Below, piece by piece: positions 1 to 7,384 of a DNA stretch of 35,241 nt. The translations under genes were made by a program, and so were the position numbers. Under the pieces are notes generated by a model that saw only the letters and a list, made by a program, of their open reading frames with translations, did no database searches and had not been told where the DNA came from. Location: positions 1 through 35,241 of the forward strand of contig CAMYJW010000006.1 of the NCBI GenBank assembly GCA_947258815.1, read 5' to 3'. The stretch is from an uncultured Sphingomonadaceae bacterium. GTDB lineage: Bacteria > Pseudomonadota > Alphaproteobacteria > Sphingomonadales > Sphingomonadaceae. Within the stretch, counting starts at the first letter, position 1, and every line of letters starts with the position of its first letter.

Positions 1-2
1 AA

Positions 3-121
3 TGGTTCGAGGATCAGATCGATCTGGAACCCGAGCGTCTGGTCTTCATCGACGAGACCTGGACCGCCACCAACATGACCCGCAGCTATGGCCGCTGCCC
101 GAAAGGCGAACGGCTGCGGAT
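3..121 (+). pseudogene. IS630-family transposase, internal fragment
   Basis: The frame is open from the window edge. It encodes a stretch with the motif VFIDETW followed by TNMTRSYGRCPKGERL, typical of the DDE catalytic core of IS630-type transposases; the D of IDET is one catalytic acidic residue. After RLRMG, near base 121, the similarity stops and the frame runs into an unrelated sequence. The transposase is therefore truncated on the right, and its left part lies outside the window. It is a non-functional scrap in a region rich in mobile-element debris. Confidence 0.7.
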
Positions 122-491
122 GGGCTTTACCTATGCTGCAGAGGCGCATGTCGAGGATGAACGTCGATTTCTTGGCGAAATGTTCGAAGGCACCCAGCTG
201 CTGCTTGTGCCCGCAGCCGTGGACTACCGGCTGACTCTCACCAAGCTGACACTGGACGGGGTGGACTACGACGAAGATATGAAAACTGTCTCCGTTACAC
301 TGCCTCCCCTGAAGCTAGGCGAGGTGGCGTTCCAGCCGGAACGGGCAACGATAATCCATGGCGGTTGGCTGACCTTCAACGATGGCGTCGTCCATGGGGT
401 GCCTTTCCATCTGTCAATCATGGCGTTCCCTCATCGGAACATAATTAGGACATTTAGATGTATCGCAAGAAGCAATTTCGCGCGACGATGA
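122..491 (+). pseudogene. DUF4230-like fragment fused in frame to the IS630 scrap
   Basis: This continues the same open frame. About 80 residues with the pattern LLLVPAAVDYRLTLTKL, then VSVTLPPLKLGEVAF, resemble the core of DUF4230 proteins (an alternating hydrophobic stretch, then a VTLPP strand). That assignment is from memory of the family and is tentative. No own start codon or ribosome site is evident. The N-terminal membrane anchor normal for the family is missing, and after about base 395 the sequence no longer looks like the family (basic, arginine-rich tail). It is probably a gene remnant joined to the transposase by a deletion. Confidence 0.4.
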
Positions 492-974
492 GTGCCCCGG
501 CGATACGCTGATAGAATATGGGACCGATACGGCAGGTAGGGGAAACTGCCGGACGCAATGGTGCGTGATTGGCAGGCGCAGCTCATTGTCACGGTTTTTT
601 GGAGAACTGTTGCCAGGAAGGCACATGCGCGGCGTTTCCGGCTTAGTTGGGTGCCCTCAAACCTGTTCATGCATTTGCAATCGGCACACCATGACCACCG
701 GGGCACCTTCCTTGGCTGATGAAGAGTTTCTTGTGAAGAGTTTCTTGCGCTTCGGTTAGACAATTTTGCGGAGGCGGGACTTTCACCTCCTGCGGGGAAA
801 TCGAAAGATTTGCCCGAATTGCAAAGCCAAGTGCGCACCATTTAGCTGCGGGAAACATGACAAACTGCCGTCTTCCGAAGTTTCTGCCAATTCGGGTGCG
901 GTGAACGCATACGTTGAACGGGTTGTTAACCACTCCGGACTAATACGTAGACCGAAGCTCAGGAACGGCTTCAT
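492..974. other. Gene-free stretch without recognisable content
   Basis: Several short frames exist on both strands, but none shows a known domain, a convincing ribosome site or a sensible composition. The stretch lies between the IS630/DUF4230 scrap and an IS5-type remnant, so decayed sequence inside the island is the likeliest explanation. Confidence 0.5.
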
Positions 975-1040
975 CTAGGCCCTGTTGACAAACTGATTGG
1001 TCCAGAGGCGTGCGGCGGCGATGTGTATGAAGCCCAGATA
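975..1040 (-). pseudogene. IS5-type transposase 3' end with terminal inverted repeat
   Basis: On the minus strand the last codons read YLGFIHIAAARLW then NQFVNRA and a TAG stop. This is a typical C-terminus of IS5-group transposases (small hydrophobic helix with LW, then a short basic tail). The stop sits inside GGCCCTGTTGACAAAC (979-994), which has the look of the terminal inverted repeat of such elements. Upstream of about base 1040 the transposase is lost and another coding frame begins. Only about 65 bp of the element remain. Confidence 0.5.
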
Positions 1041-1291
1041 TTCTCCGCCCCGATGGCATCAACGAAGCCCGCCTCAAACAATTTGAAGTGGTGTCAGATG
1101 CTTTGGAAGCCCGGCGGGAGGATGAAAACTTTTGGCTGATGGAACAGTTGCCCATCACTAGCCTGCTGATGGATGGGGCAATCGACTATGACGGCAATAT
1201 CCGCAGCCACTGGATTGATCTGCCCGCCACATCGGCAGCACCGGTGCGGCTGCAACTAGCCGACCAATTCGTTGAGCTGAGCCGAGCATGA
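1040..1291 (+). pseudogene. C-terminal fragment of an unrecognised protein
   Basis: A frame opens at the IS5 junction (ILRPDGINEARLKQFEVVSDAL...) and ends at the TGA at 1289-1291. A GTG at 1088 could serve as a start but has no clear ribosome site, so I read this as the tail of a longer gene whose front was removed at the IS5 junction. It contains a predicted helical acidic segment (ALEARREDENFW) and a conserved-looking DGNIRSHWIDLPATS segment. I do not recognise the family. Its stop overlaps the start of the next small gene (ATGA), so the two were probably co-translated. Confidence 0.4.
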
Positions 1292-1503
1292 CCTACGCCC
1301 TGACCCAGGCGGAGGTGGAGGCGATGGAGCAATTGCTGGGAGCACTGGTCGATCACTGTGACCCGAGACAGCAACGCTTGGTACTGCAGCTCCACCAGCG
1401 ACTGCACGAAATCTACCACGCCCAACGACAAGAGCATAAGCAACTGGTTCGGCTGCGTTCCCTGTCATCTGCCGGTGACTCGCGCTTGCCGTTCGCTCGT
1501 TAA
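1288..1503 (+). CDS. Small hypothetical helical protein
   Basis: 71 aa. It starts at an ATG overlapping the stop of the preceding frame by 4 bp (ATGA), a sign of translational coupling. The first 50 residues are predicted to be almost entirely helical (EVEAMEQLLGALVDH, LVLQLHQRLHEIYHAQRQEH) with heptad-like leucines, which suggests a small coiled-coil or partner protein. No known domain was recognised. The last 15 residues are low-complexity and basic. The gene ends directly before the hairpin at 1504-1521. A function cannot be assigned. Confidence 0.4.
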   Translation: MTYALTQAEVEAMEQLLGALVDHCDPRQQRLVLQLHQRLHEIYHAQRQEHKQLVRLRSLSSAGDSRLPFAR

Positions 1504-1521
1504 ATCCCGATTTATCGGGAT
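1504..1521. terminator. Hairpin ATCCCGAT-TT-ATCGGGAT
   Basis: A perfect 8-bp inverted repeat with a 2-nt spacer lies directly after the stop of the preceding small gene. It could be a weak transcriptional end or a protein-binding site. There is no downstream T-run on the plus strand. The following 100 bp contain several A-rich GAAAAATCG-like repeats (about 1540-1595). Confidence 0.35.
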
Positions 1522-1810
1522 GGCGCGTCCTTAAACCCAGAAAAATCGGAAACGAGCACGCTTAAGTCCGGAAAAATCGCGAAAATCGAAAAATGGTGCG
1601 TCTTAACGCGGGTTTTTTCGCACTCACCGCCTGGATAGGTCGCTCGACAATCTCAAGCGGGTTTCCTCGACAGTGGGCAACCACATGAGCTGCCTGGCAA
1701 ATCCTCCAAACCACACCCTGACTGCACTCATTACATTTATTTCACTTATTGCATTTATGCAATCAGCCGTTATCTGGAGCCTATGCAACCAATCAAAAGG
1801 AGTAGCCGTG
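1522..1810. other. Intergenic region before the toxin-antitoxin operon
   Basis: The left part (about 1540-1620) is A-rich with repeated AAAAATCG-type words. The right part (about 1720-1800) is AT-rich against a GC-rich background and is the likely promoter region for the toxin-antitoxin operon. It contains the operator-like palindrome at 1748-1763 and the ribosome site AAAGGAG at 1797-1803. No gene is seen in it. Confidence 0.5.
1748..1763. promoter_or_regulatory. Operator-like palindrome upstream of the antitoxin
   Basis: ATTGCAT-TT-ATGCAAT is a perfect 7+2+7 inverted repeat centred about 55 bp before the antitoxin start, inside the only AT-rich stretch of the region. Type II antitoxins usually repress their own operon at such sites. 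The role is inferred from position and symmetry only. Confidence 0.45.
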
Positions 1811-2260
1811 ATGGCAGATGGAGCACTTTCCGAACGACCTCCGACGGAAAATGAGGTCCGACTGGCATCTGAAGCCGCCAGGGCTTTGGCTGGTGCGCTT
1901 ACTCCAACGGGCTTGCCATTTTCGGTCTGCAAGAATGGCGACAAGACGGAAGTGGCTTTGCCGCCAGCACTCGGTCAACTCGTCCTCGACGTACTCACCC
2001 ATGTGGCTCGGGGGGAGATGATCACCCTCATCCCTTACGGAGCAGAACTGACCACGAAGGAAGCGGCTGACCTACTCAACGTATCCCGACCATTCCTCGT
2101 CAAACTGCTCGACCAGGGTGAGATTGGATTTCACAAGGTAGGGTCGCACCGACGCATCCGCTCGGAGGACATCTTAGCCTACAAGGCTGAAAGAGACCTG
2201 GAACGCAAGCGAACGCTCAAAGAGTTGCAGAAACTTGGTCAGGAGTTCGATGCCCCGTGA
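1811..2260 (+). CDS. Excisionase-like HTH antitoxin of a PIN toxin
   Basis: 149 aa from the ATG at 1811, chosen because AAAGGAG lies just upstream (1797-1803); the frame is open further upstream but without a ribosome site. Residues about 75-130 form a MerR/excisionase-type winged HTH (LTTKEAADLLNVSRPFLVKLL, then HRRIRSEDILAYK), as in Xis-like and many antitoxin regulators. The C-terminus is basic and helical, suited to neutralising a partner. The gene overlaps the next one by 4 bp (GTGA). Pairing of an excisionase-type HTH protein with a downstream PIN protein is a known type II toxin-antitoxin layout. The protein probably binds the operator at 1748-1763 and holds the PIN nuclease inactive. 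Confidence 0.75.
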   Translation: MADGALSERPPTENEVRLASEAARALAGALTPTGLPFSVCKNGDKTEVALPPALGQLVLDVLTHVARGEMITLIPYGAELTTKEAADLLNVSRPFLVKLLDQGEIGFHKVGSHRRIRSEDILAYKAERDLERKRTLKELQKLGQEFDAP

Positions 2261-2835
2261 GAAGCATCGCCGATCGATTTGTCGTCGTTTTGGACGCCAA
2301 CGTGCTCTACCCGTTTCGGGTGCGGGACGCGCTGCTCCGCTTCACGGAGGCAGGTCTGTTCCGGACACGTTGGTCGCCCAAAATTCTAGACGAATGGAAA
2401 GGCAGCCTCCTCAAGCGACGTCCTGATTTGGAAGAGAGCATCAATCAGCAACTCGAAGCCATGGCACAAGCCTTCCCCGAAGCCTGCGTCACGGCAGGAG
2501 CTTACTTGATACCCTCGCTGACACTACCTGACCCGGATGATTGCCATGTTCTAGCGACCGCTATTGTGGCTGGAGCAGAACACATCGTTACCGAAAACCT
2601 GAAGGACTTTCCTGATGACGTGCTTTCGCCCTACGGTTTGAGCGCCATTTCTCCCGATGATTTCCTCACCAGCACCTTTGAACTCTATCCCGCAGATGCG
2701 TTGTCAACGATGAGAGCCATGCGCCTCGATTACGAGAACCCACCCTTCACGCCAAGCGAGTTCATCTTCGATCTCCAGGCGAAAGGTCTGCCCAAACTGG
2801 CTTCGCTCCTCAAGGCGAATATCGAAACGCTCTGA
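2257..2835 (+). CDS. PIN-domain ribonuclease toxin
   Basis: 192 aa, GTG start overlapping the antitoxin stop (GTGA). The PIN fold signature is visible: VVVLDANVLYP with the first acidic residue at D13, E46 in the DEW segment, the DDCHVLATA motif with D94/D95, and a TENLKDFP segment with D117 near the end of the nuclease core. PIN toxins cleave RNA with divalent metal ions, and their activity is blocked by the cognate antitoxin. About 60 C-terminal residues extend beyond the core and may form the antitoxin-binding surface. The gene is followed by the convergent integrase gene. The pair probably stabilises the island at tRNA-Leu(CAG). The exact RNA target is unknown. Confidence 0.8.
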   Translation: MRSIADRFVVVLDANVLYPFRVRDALLRFTEAGLFRTRWSPKILDEWKGSLLKRRPDLEESINQQLEAMAQAFPEACVTAGAYLIPSLTLPDPDDCHVLATAIVAGAEHIVTENLKDFPDDVLSPYGLSAISPDDFLTSTFELYPADALSTMRAMRLDYENPPFTPSEFIFDLQAKGLPKLASLLKANIETL

Positions 2836-2853
2836 ACGCACCACCCCACCGGC

Positions 2854-4143
2854 TCAAAGCGCAAACTGCTCCACCACCACCCGCAGCTCCTCCAACTCCA
2901 ACCCTTCGCCGTATTTCGGGCGCTCGAATTTGTGCCCCATCAGTTGGCACTGCACCCGGTCAACCACACCCAGCTTCGTCAACTGATCTTGGAAGTGATG
3001 GCGCAGGCTGTAGAGCGATTGCCCCGCTTCCGGGAACACGTCATTCTCTCGCAGCCATTTGTTGATGGCAGACGTGGCGACCATGTTTTTGCCCAGCCGG
3101 TTTGGGCTCCACCCCCCCTTGGCTACGAGTTGACGCGCTGCCTCAAGCGAAACCCCCAGCAGCGGCAGTTTTCGTTCTGAATGCGGAGTCTTGAGTACTC
3201 GCACCCCGTTTGCCCGGATGCAGATGTGCGGCACCGGTTGATCGAGCTGAAAATCCATCGACTCCAAGCCGATCAATTCCACCGGACGCGCGCCAGTGTT
3301 GATCATCAGCTGGACGAACCAGCGATATTCTAGCGACAGCCCATCAAGCCGTCCTGGAGCCAGAAAGCGTTCGGTGATCTGCTCGCTGGTGAGCGGCTTG
3401 CGCGTGCCTTCTTTCTCTGCCTTGAGCCGGACCCGCGCAAAGGGGTTCGGAGTCTCAATCCCATCAATATCATAAGACACCGCGAACAGTCGTCGCAGCG
3501 CCGTAATCTCCCGATTGGCGGTGTAGCTGTTGAGACCCTTGGCTTGCTTGCGTTTCAGCCACCACTGGCGGAACGCCATGGCGTGACGGCGCTCAATGTC
3601 ATGGAAGTCCATTGCTCCCACCGCCGCCTCGAAATTGCGAATAGCTTTGAGGAAGACGTTGCGCTTGTTGCGTCGTTGGTCGTGGCTGTAGCCTTCGTAG
3701 TCATCGGCAATGTGTTCCCAAAACCGATCAAAGGCTTGGGGCAACGACAGTTTGGGTTTTTCGATTAACCCGAGCACCGCCTTCTGTTCCGCCGGAGCTT
3801 GCTTTCCCGTCAAAAGGAGGCGCAGGCGCTCGATTAGATCATGGTCGGCAAGCTCCGCCGCCGCTGCTGGTTCCAGCCCCAGCGAGCGATTGTGGTCGTT
3901 CGCTGCCGCGTAGCGGCGGGCTTCGTCCTGCCCGCGCAACGACACACCACGTTCTAAGGCGTTCTGCCACTGCTGCTCAAGATCATGGGAAATCTGCACT
4001 GCCTTCAGCTTGGCGGCTGATAAGCTGTCAGTGCCAAGTGCGAAGGTGATGACGGCTCGCGGCTCTACGTCCGCAAACCGCCGGGGACGATTGCGGTAGT
4101 AGTGCCAGCGGTTGCCCCGCCTTTTGAGATGCAATCCATGCAT
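2854..4143 (-). CDS. Tyrosine site-specific integrase of the left island
   Basis: 429 aa. The N-terminus (HLKRRGNRWHYYRNRPRRF) resembles the DUF6538 arm-binding segment found on phage- and island-type integrases. A SAM-like core-binding domain covers about residues 120-240 and the catalytic domain follows. Visible catalytic residues are R286 (NTGARPVEL), R381 in YSLRHHF (Tyr replaces the first His of the usual HxxR, common in this branch), the LMGH histidine, and nucleophile Y411 (PKYGEG). Length and completeness suggest an active enzyme. It lies 160 bp from the 3' end of tRNA-Leu(CAG), the classical arrangement in which an integrase uses the tRNA end as attachment site. The island therefore extends leftward out of the window. 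Confidence 0.9.
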   Translation of the reverse strand: MHGLHLKRRGNRWHYYRNRPRRFADVEPRAVITFALGTDSLSAAKLKAVQISHDLEQQWQNALERGVSLRGQDEARRYAAANDHNRSLGLEPAAAAELADHDLIERLRLLLTGKQAPAEQKAVLGLIEKPKLSLPQAFDRFWEHIADDYEGYSHDQRRNKRNVFLKAIRNFEAAVGAMDFHDIERRHAMAFRQWWLKRKQAKGLNSYTANREITALRRLFAVSYDIDGIETPNPFARVRLKAEKEGTRKPLTSEQITERFLAPGRLDGLSLEYRWFVQLMINTGARPVELIGLESMDFQLDQPVPHICIRANGVRVLKTPHSERKLPLLGVSLEAARQLVAKGGWSPNRLGKNMVATSAINKWLRENDVFPEAGQSLYSLRHHFQDQLTKLGVVDRVQCQLMGHKFERPKYGEGLELEELRVVVEQFAL

Positions 4144-4187
4144 CGATCAGTCCTTCCCGTCCGGTCGGCTGATCGCTCGCGAGAAAA

Positions 4188-4219
4188 GTGAGTACAATTG
4201 TACTCAGTTTTGTACTCAC
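4188..4219. promoter_or_regulatory. TGTACTCA-type palindromic repeats upstream of the integrase
   Basis: An 18-bp perfect palindrome TGAGTACAATTGTACTCA (4189-4206) is followed by a further copy of TGTACTCA(C) at 4211-4219. The outer GTGAGTACA (4188-4196) also pairs with TGTACTCAC. This puts three half-sites about 45-75 bp ahead of the integrase start. They could be an operator controlling integrase expression or arm-type sites bound by integrase or excisionase. Confidence 0.45.
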
Positions 4220-4275
4220 ATGGCTCCCAGCCCGAAAATCGAGAAGAATCTAATTCCTGGTTTTTCAGGGCGTTA

Positions 4276-4293
4276 GGGGCGGGCTTCCGCCCC
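4276..4293. terminator. GC-rich hairpin downstream of tRNA-Leu(CAG)
   Basis: GGGGCGG-GCTT-CCGCCCC forms a 7-bp GC stem with a tetraloop, 12 bp beyond the tRNA 3' end in the direction of tRNA transcription. It fits a tRNA terminator, but no T-run follows directly, so the call is tentative. Confidence 0.4.
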
Positions 4294-4305
4294 AGTGAGA
4301 ACAAA

Positions 4306-4392
4306 TGGTGCCCAGAAGAGGACTCGAACCTCCACATCCTTGCGAATACTAGCACCTGAAGCTAGCGCGTCTACCAATTCCGCCATCTGGGC
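4306..4392 (-). tRNA. tRNA-Leu (anticodon CAG)
   Basis: Read on the minus strand, the gene begins GCCCAGATGGCGGAATTGG and ends with the matching acceptor strand TCTGGGC, then A and an encoded CCA (4306-4308). The anticodon stem CTAGC/GCTAG encloses the loop TTCAGGT, giving anticodon CAG. A long variable arm, expected for leucine tRNAs, follows, and the T-arm reads GAGGTTCGAGTCCTC. The 87-nt length with CCA is normal. Its 3' end faces the integrase gene and is the likely attachment site of the left island. Confidence 0.95.
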
Positions 4393-4603
4393 TCTACCGG
4401 GGCGCATGGTTGATGCGTCGGGCAGGTGCGGGCGGATAGGGTTTTGCTGCGATGTTGTCAACGGCGGCATTGCGCTTCGCCCGTGGTGGGCGTGATGGCG
4501 CAATGTTCGGTTGCGAAGGCGGGCGTGAGTGTGGCAATGGCGATGTGATCTTCGCAGGCCATCTGCATGGCTTGCGCACACAGGGCAAGGAACGCGTCAG
4601 CCG

Positions 4604-5569
4604 ATGACCACACATAACAATCAGGACCTGCTGGGCAAAGTTGTCACCGTGCTGGGCGGCAGCGGATTTCTGGGCACGCATCTGGCGCAGGAACTGCTGG
4701 CGAGTGGCGCGCGGCTGCGGGTTGCCAGCCGCAACCCGGAGCGGGCCTTCAGGCTGAAGCCGCTGGGCAACCTTGGGCAGGTCGCGTTTGTGCGGTGCGA
4801 TGTGACGCGCCCGGAAACGGTGGCGCGGGCGATTGCCGGATGCGATGCGGTGGTCAACCTTGTTGGCGTGTTCGATGGCGATCTCGATGCGGTTCAGGGA
4901 GACGGCGCCGGGCTGATCGCAGCGGCCGCGCGCGATGCCGGTGTTAAGGCGTTCGTGCATGTTTCCGCGATTGGCGCCGACGCCGATTCGCCCATCGCCT
5001 ATGCCCGGACCAAGGCCGAAGGCGAAGAAGCGGTGCGCGCCGCTTTCCCCAAGGCGACGGTTATCAGGCCATCGCTGATGTTCGGGCCGGACGACAATCT
5101 TATCAACCGTTTTGCCGGGCTTATCGCGGGATTACCGGTGCTGCCGGTGTTCGGGCCGGACGCGCCTTTACAACCGGTGTTCGTCGATGATGTTGCCGGT
5201 GCGATCCGTATCGCGCTGATCGATCAAGAAAAGGCCGGTGGCAAGACGTATGAACTGGCCGGGCCCGAAGTGATCACCATGCTGGATTTGAACGAACGCA
5301 TCGCGCATGCGCAAGGACGTGAGCGCGGTTTCATTCCGCTGCCCGACGCTGTTTCCGCCGCGTTTGCAACGCTGACCGGGTGGCTTCCGGGCGCACCGAT
5401 CACGCGTGACCAGTTTGAACTGTTGAAGTCGGGCAGTGTTGCCTCGGGCAAGCGGCCCGGCTTCAAGGCGCTTGGCATTTCGCCCAAGCCGCTGGGGTTG
5501 TTTCTGGATCGCTGGATGGTGCGCTATCGCAAGCACGGCCGGTTTGGAACCGAAGCGGCTGCCAACTAG
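4604..5569 (+). CDS. NDUFA9-like NAD(P)-binding protein (complex I assembly/accessory type)
   Basis: 321 aa from the ATG at 4604; an upstream ATG at 4529 would add 25 residues of poor composition, and AAGGA lies about 12 bp ahead of the chosen start. The N-terminal Rossmann motif GGSGFLG (residues 18-24) and the atypical short-chain dehydrogenase/epimerase fold are clear, with YARTKAEGE in place of the catalytic YxxxK and FVDDVAGAI in the second half. The family is known as NDUFA9 homologues in alphaproteobacteria, associated with respiratory complex I, and probably binds NADPH structurally. Conserved core gene downstream of a tRNA, convergent with the GST gene. Confidence 0.85.
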   Translation: MTTHNNQDLLGKVVTVLGGSGFLGTHLAQELLASGARLRVASRNPERAFRLKPLGNLGQVAFVRCDVTRPETVARAIAGCDAVVNLVGVFDGDLDAVQGDGAGLIAAAARDAGVKAFVHVSAIGADADSPIAYARTKAEGEEAVRAAFPKATVIRPSLMFGPDDNLINRFAGLIAGLPVLPVFGPDAPLQPVFVDDVAGAIRIALIDQEKAGGKTYELAGPEVITMLDLNERIAHAQGRERGFIPLPDAVSAAFATLTGWLPGAPITRDQFELLKSGSVASGKRPGFKALGISPKPLGLFLDRWMVRYRKHGRFGTEAAAN

Positions 5570-5578
5570 GCCCCGGCG

Positions 5579-6250
5579 CTAACCATCGACTTCGGCATAG
5601 TGCCTGGGCGGCTGGATCACTTCCATCCGCTCTGAAAGCATCGGGCGGAAGCTGGGCCTGCTTTTGATAACGGCATACCAGCCGCGCGCCTGATCGTGGT
5701 TTGACCAGTCAATCCCGCCCAGATAATCGGCCACCGAAATCTGGGCCGCCGCCGTCAGATCGGCGAGGGTCATGGTGGAGCCGGCCAGCCATGGCCGATT
5801 GTCGATCAGATAATCAATGTAATACAGGTGATCGTGTGCCAGCCGCATCGCTTCACGCAGGATGCGCGAGTCTGGAGATTGCCTCAGGATCAGGCGTTTC
5901 TTCATGCGTTCGTAAAGCAGCGGCCCGGTGACATCGCCGTAAAAACTCTCATCAAACAGCGCGATCAGGCGGCGAATCTCTGCCCGCTGATCGGCGGTGC
6001 CGCTGATCAGCGGGTTCTTTTCAACCGTTTCTTCAAAAAATTCGCAGATCGCGCGGCTGTCCGACAGGGTTTTGCCGCGTTCGGGATCGTGCAGAGCCGG
6101 CGTGCGTCCGGCGGGGTTCATCGCGAAGAATTCGTCGCGCCCTTCCCAAGGGTTTTCGCGCCACAGTTCATACGCGATGCCTTTTTCGCTCAACAAAAGC
6201 CGGACTTTGCGGCTGAACGGACACAAGGGGAATTGGTAAAGCTGCCACAT
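5579..6250 (-). CDS. Glutathione S-transferase family protein
   Basis: 223 aa. The N-terminal thioredoxin-fold domain (residues 1-80) holds the motif FPLCPFSRKVR, in which a Cys/Ser pair takes the place of the active-site residue, and the cis-Pro segment AGRTPAL followed by SDSRAICEF that binds the glutathione gamma-Glu. The C-terminal all-helical domain ends with LADLTAAAQISVADYLG, matching the N-capping motif of GSTs. The length is typical. The physiological substrate is unknown; such cytosolic enzymes conjugate or reduce electrophiles. It converges with the NDUFA9-like gene, with only 9 bp between the stops. Confidence 0.9.
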   Translation of the reverse strand: MWQLYQFPLCPFSRKVRLLLSEKGIAYELWRENPWEGRDEFFAMNPAGRTPALHDPERGKTLSDSRAICEFFEETVEKNPLISGTADQRAEIRRLIALFDESFYGDVTGPLLYERMKKRLILRQSPDSRILREAMRLAHDHLYYIDYLIDNRPWLAGSTMTLADLTAAAQISVADYLGGIDWSNHDQARGWYAVIKSRPSFRPMLSERMEVIQPPRHYAEVDG

Positions 6251-6353
6251 GGCCTTGATCCTTGCCCAAGCGATGGCGCATCGTCCAGACGCTTAACGTA
6301 AAGGCCGGTGCGGATTCAGGTGGATAACTCTGGCGCGCACCGGAAAGGCGCGC

Positions 6354-6773
6354 TCAGTAATGCGGGACTGCGTTCTTCATCTGCTCGGCCATGGCTTTCA
6401 ATTGCGGCATCATCTCTTCGATTGTTCCGGCCATTGAACCCATCGCGGTCATCATCCGGGGGACGTTTTCAAGCAGTTGCGCGCGCACTTGCGCATGATC
6501 GGTGCCGGCAAGATCGGCCACGGTGGCATCCGGGCCAAGATCGGGCGCGGCTTTTCCACCCATGCCTTCCATTGCTTCGAGAAACGGGCCGACCTGAATG
6601 TCGAGCATCGCTTTTGACATCGCGGAGATCATTCCGGCAACGGCATATTGTGTTGCCGGATCGTTCAGCCGCTCTGCGATCTGCGCGGCTTCGTTTTCCT
6701 GCGCCAGCGCCGGAGCGGGGAGCAGGCTGGCCATCGCCAGCGCGCTTGCCAGCAGGGGTTTATGAAATGTCAT
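6354..6773 (-). CDS. Small exported protein of unknown function
   Basis: 139 aa with a clear Sec signal peptide (residues 1-24: basic MTFHK, hydrophobic LLASALAMASLLPAPALA, cleavage after ALA). The mature part is helical and methionine-rich (MISAMSKAMLDIQ, MMTAMGSMAGTIEEMMPQL), which suggests a small periplasmic helical protein. I recognise no functional domain. It is monocistronic or co-transcribed with the downstream GST gene (103-bp gap), and it is divergent from the VOC-protein gene. Confidence 0.75.
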   Translation of the reverse strand: MTFHKPLLASALAMASLLPAPALAQENEAAQIAERLNDPATQYAVAGMISAMSKAMLDIQVGPFLEAMEGMGGKAAPDLGPDATVADLAGTDHAQVRAQLLENVPRMMTAMGSMAGTIEEMMPQLKAMAEQMKNAVPHY

Positions 6774-6965
6774 GTCCGGGCCTCCGGTTCGGGGCGTGCA
6801 GAGTCTCGCACTGGAAAACAGGTTGTCCAGTTGTGATTATGGCAATGATGCCACCGGGCGGCTTTCGCATCGCTGAACGATATCGGGCAATCGCGTGACT
6901 TGTCATTGACCTGACCCGGCACGCCGATATGGTCCGCGCTTCAATTGCATAATCGGGAGATTCCT
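6774..6965. promoter_or_regulatory. Divergent intergenic region
   Basis: This 192-bp region must hold the promoters for the exported protein (minus strand) and the VOC-fdhD pair (plus strand). The ribosome site CGGGAG ahead of 6966 is visible. I see no strong palindrome or riboswitch in it. Confidence 0.4.
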
Positions 6966-7343
6966 ATGTTCAGTCATGTTGTTGTCGGCTCAAACGATCT
7001 GGAGAAATCCAAAGCGTTCTACGATGCGGTTTTTGCCGCGCTTGGCGGCGGGCCGGGCGGCGACATGGACGATCGGATTGCCTATATGCACAACGATGGC
7101 ATGTTCCTGGTGACCAAGCCGATCAACGGCGAACCGGCAACCTTTGCCAACGGCGGAACGATCGGTTTCACCGTCGACAGCCCCGAACAGGGCGCTGCAT
7201 GGCATGCGGCGGGCATCGCCAACGGCGGGACAACGTGTGAAGATCCGCCGGGCATGCGCGATTTTGGCGAAGCCAAGTATTACCTCGCCTACATGCGCGA
7301 TCCCGATGGCAACAAACTGTGCGCGATGAAAGTGATGGGATAA
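6966..7343 (+). CDS. VOC (glyoxalase/dioxygenase superfamily) protein
   Basis: 125 aa from the ATG at 6966, preceded by CGGGAGATTCCT; a TTG seven codons upstream is less likely. One VOC module is visible: MFSHVVVGSNDLEKSKAFYDAVF at the start with the first metal-ligand histidine (H4), then GTIGFTVDSPEQ, and the closing strand AYMRDPDGNKLCAMKV, in which the usual glutamate ligand position is not obvious. Such small proteins act as dimers in lyases, dioxygenases or resistance proteins. The substrate cannot be told from sequence. It is 41 bp upstream of fdhD and probably co-transcribed. Confidence 0.85.
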   Translation: MFSHVVVGSNDLEKSKAFYDAVFAALGGGPGGDMDDRIAYMHNDGMFLVTKPINGEPATFANGGTIGFTVDSPEQGAAWHAAGIANGGTTCEDPPGMRDFGEAKYYLAYMRDPDGNKLCAMKVMG

Positions 7344-7384
7344 CGCACGGCCCGCCTGATGGCGCTTTGCCCAAGGCGGGGCAG

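Noticed and set aside
1504..1620. Possible replication origin or CRISPR-like repeats
   Set aside because: The A-rich words are irregular in length and spacing; there is no repeat-spacer array anywhere in the window and no replication gene nearby.
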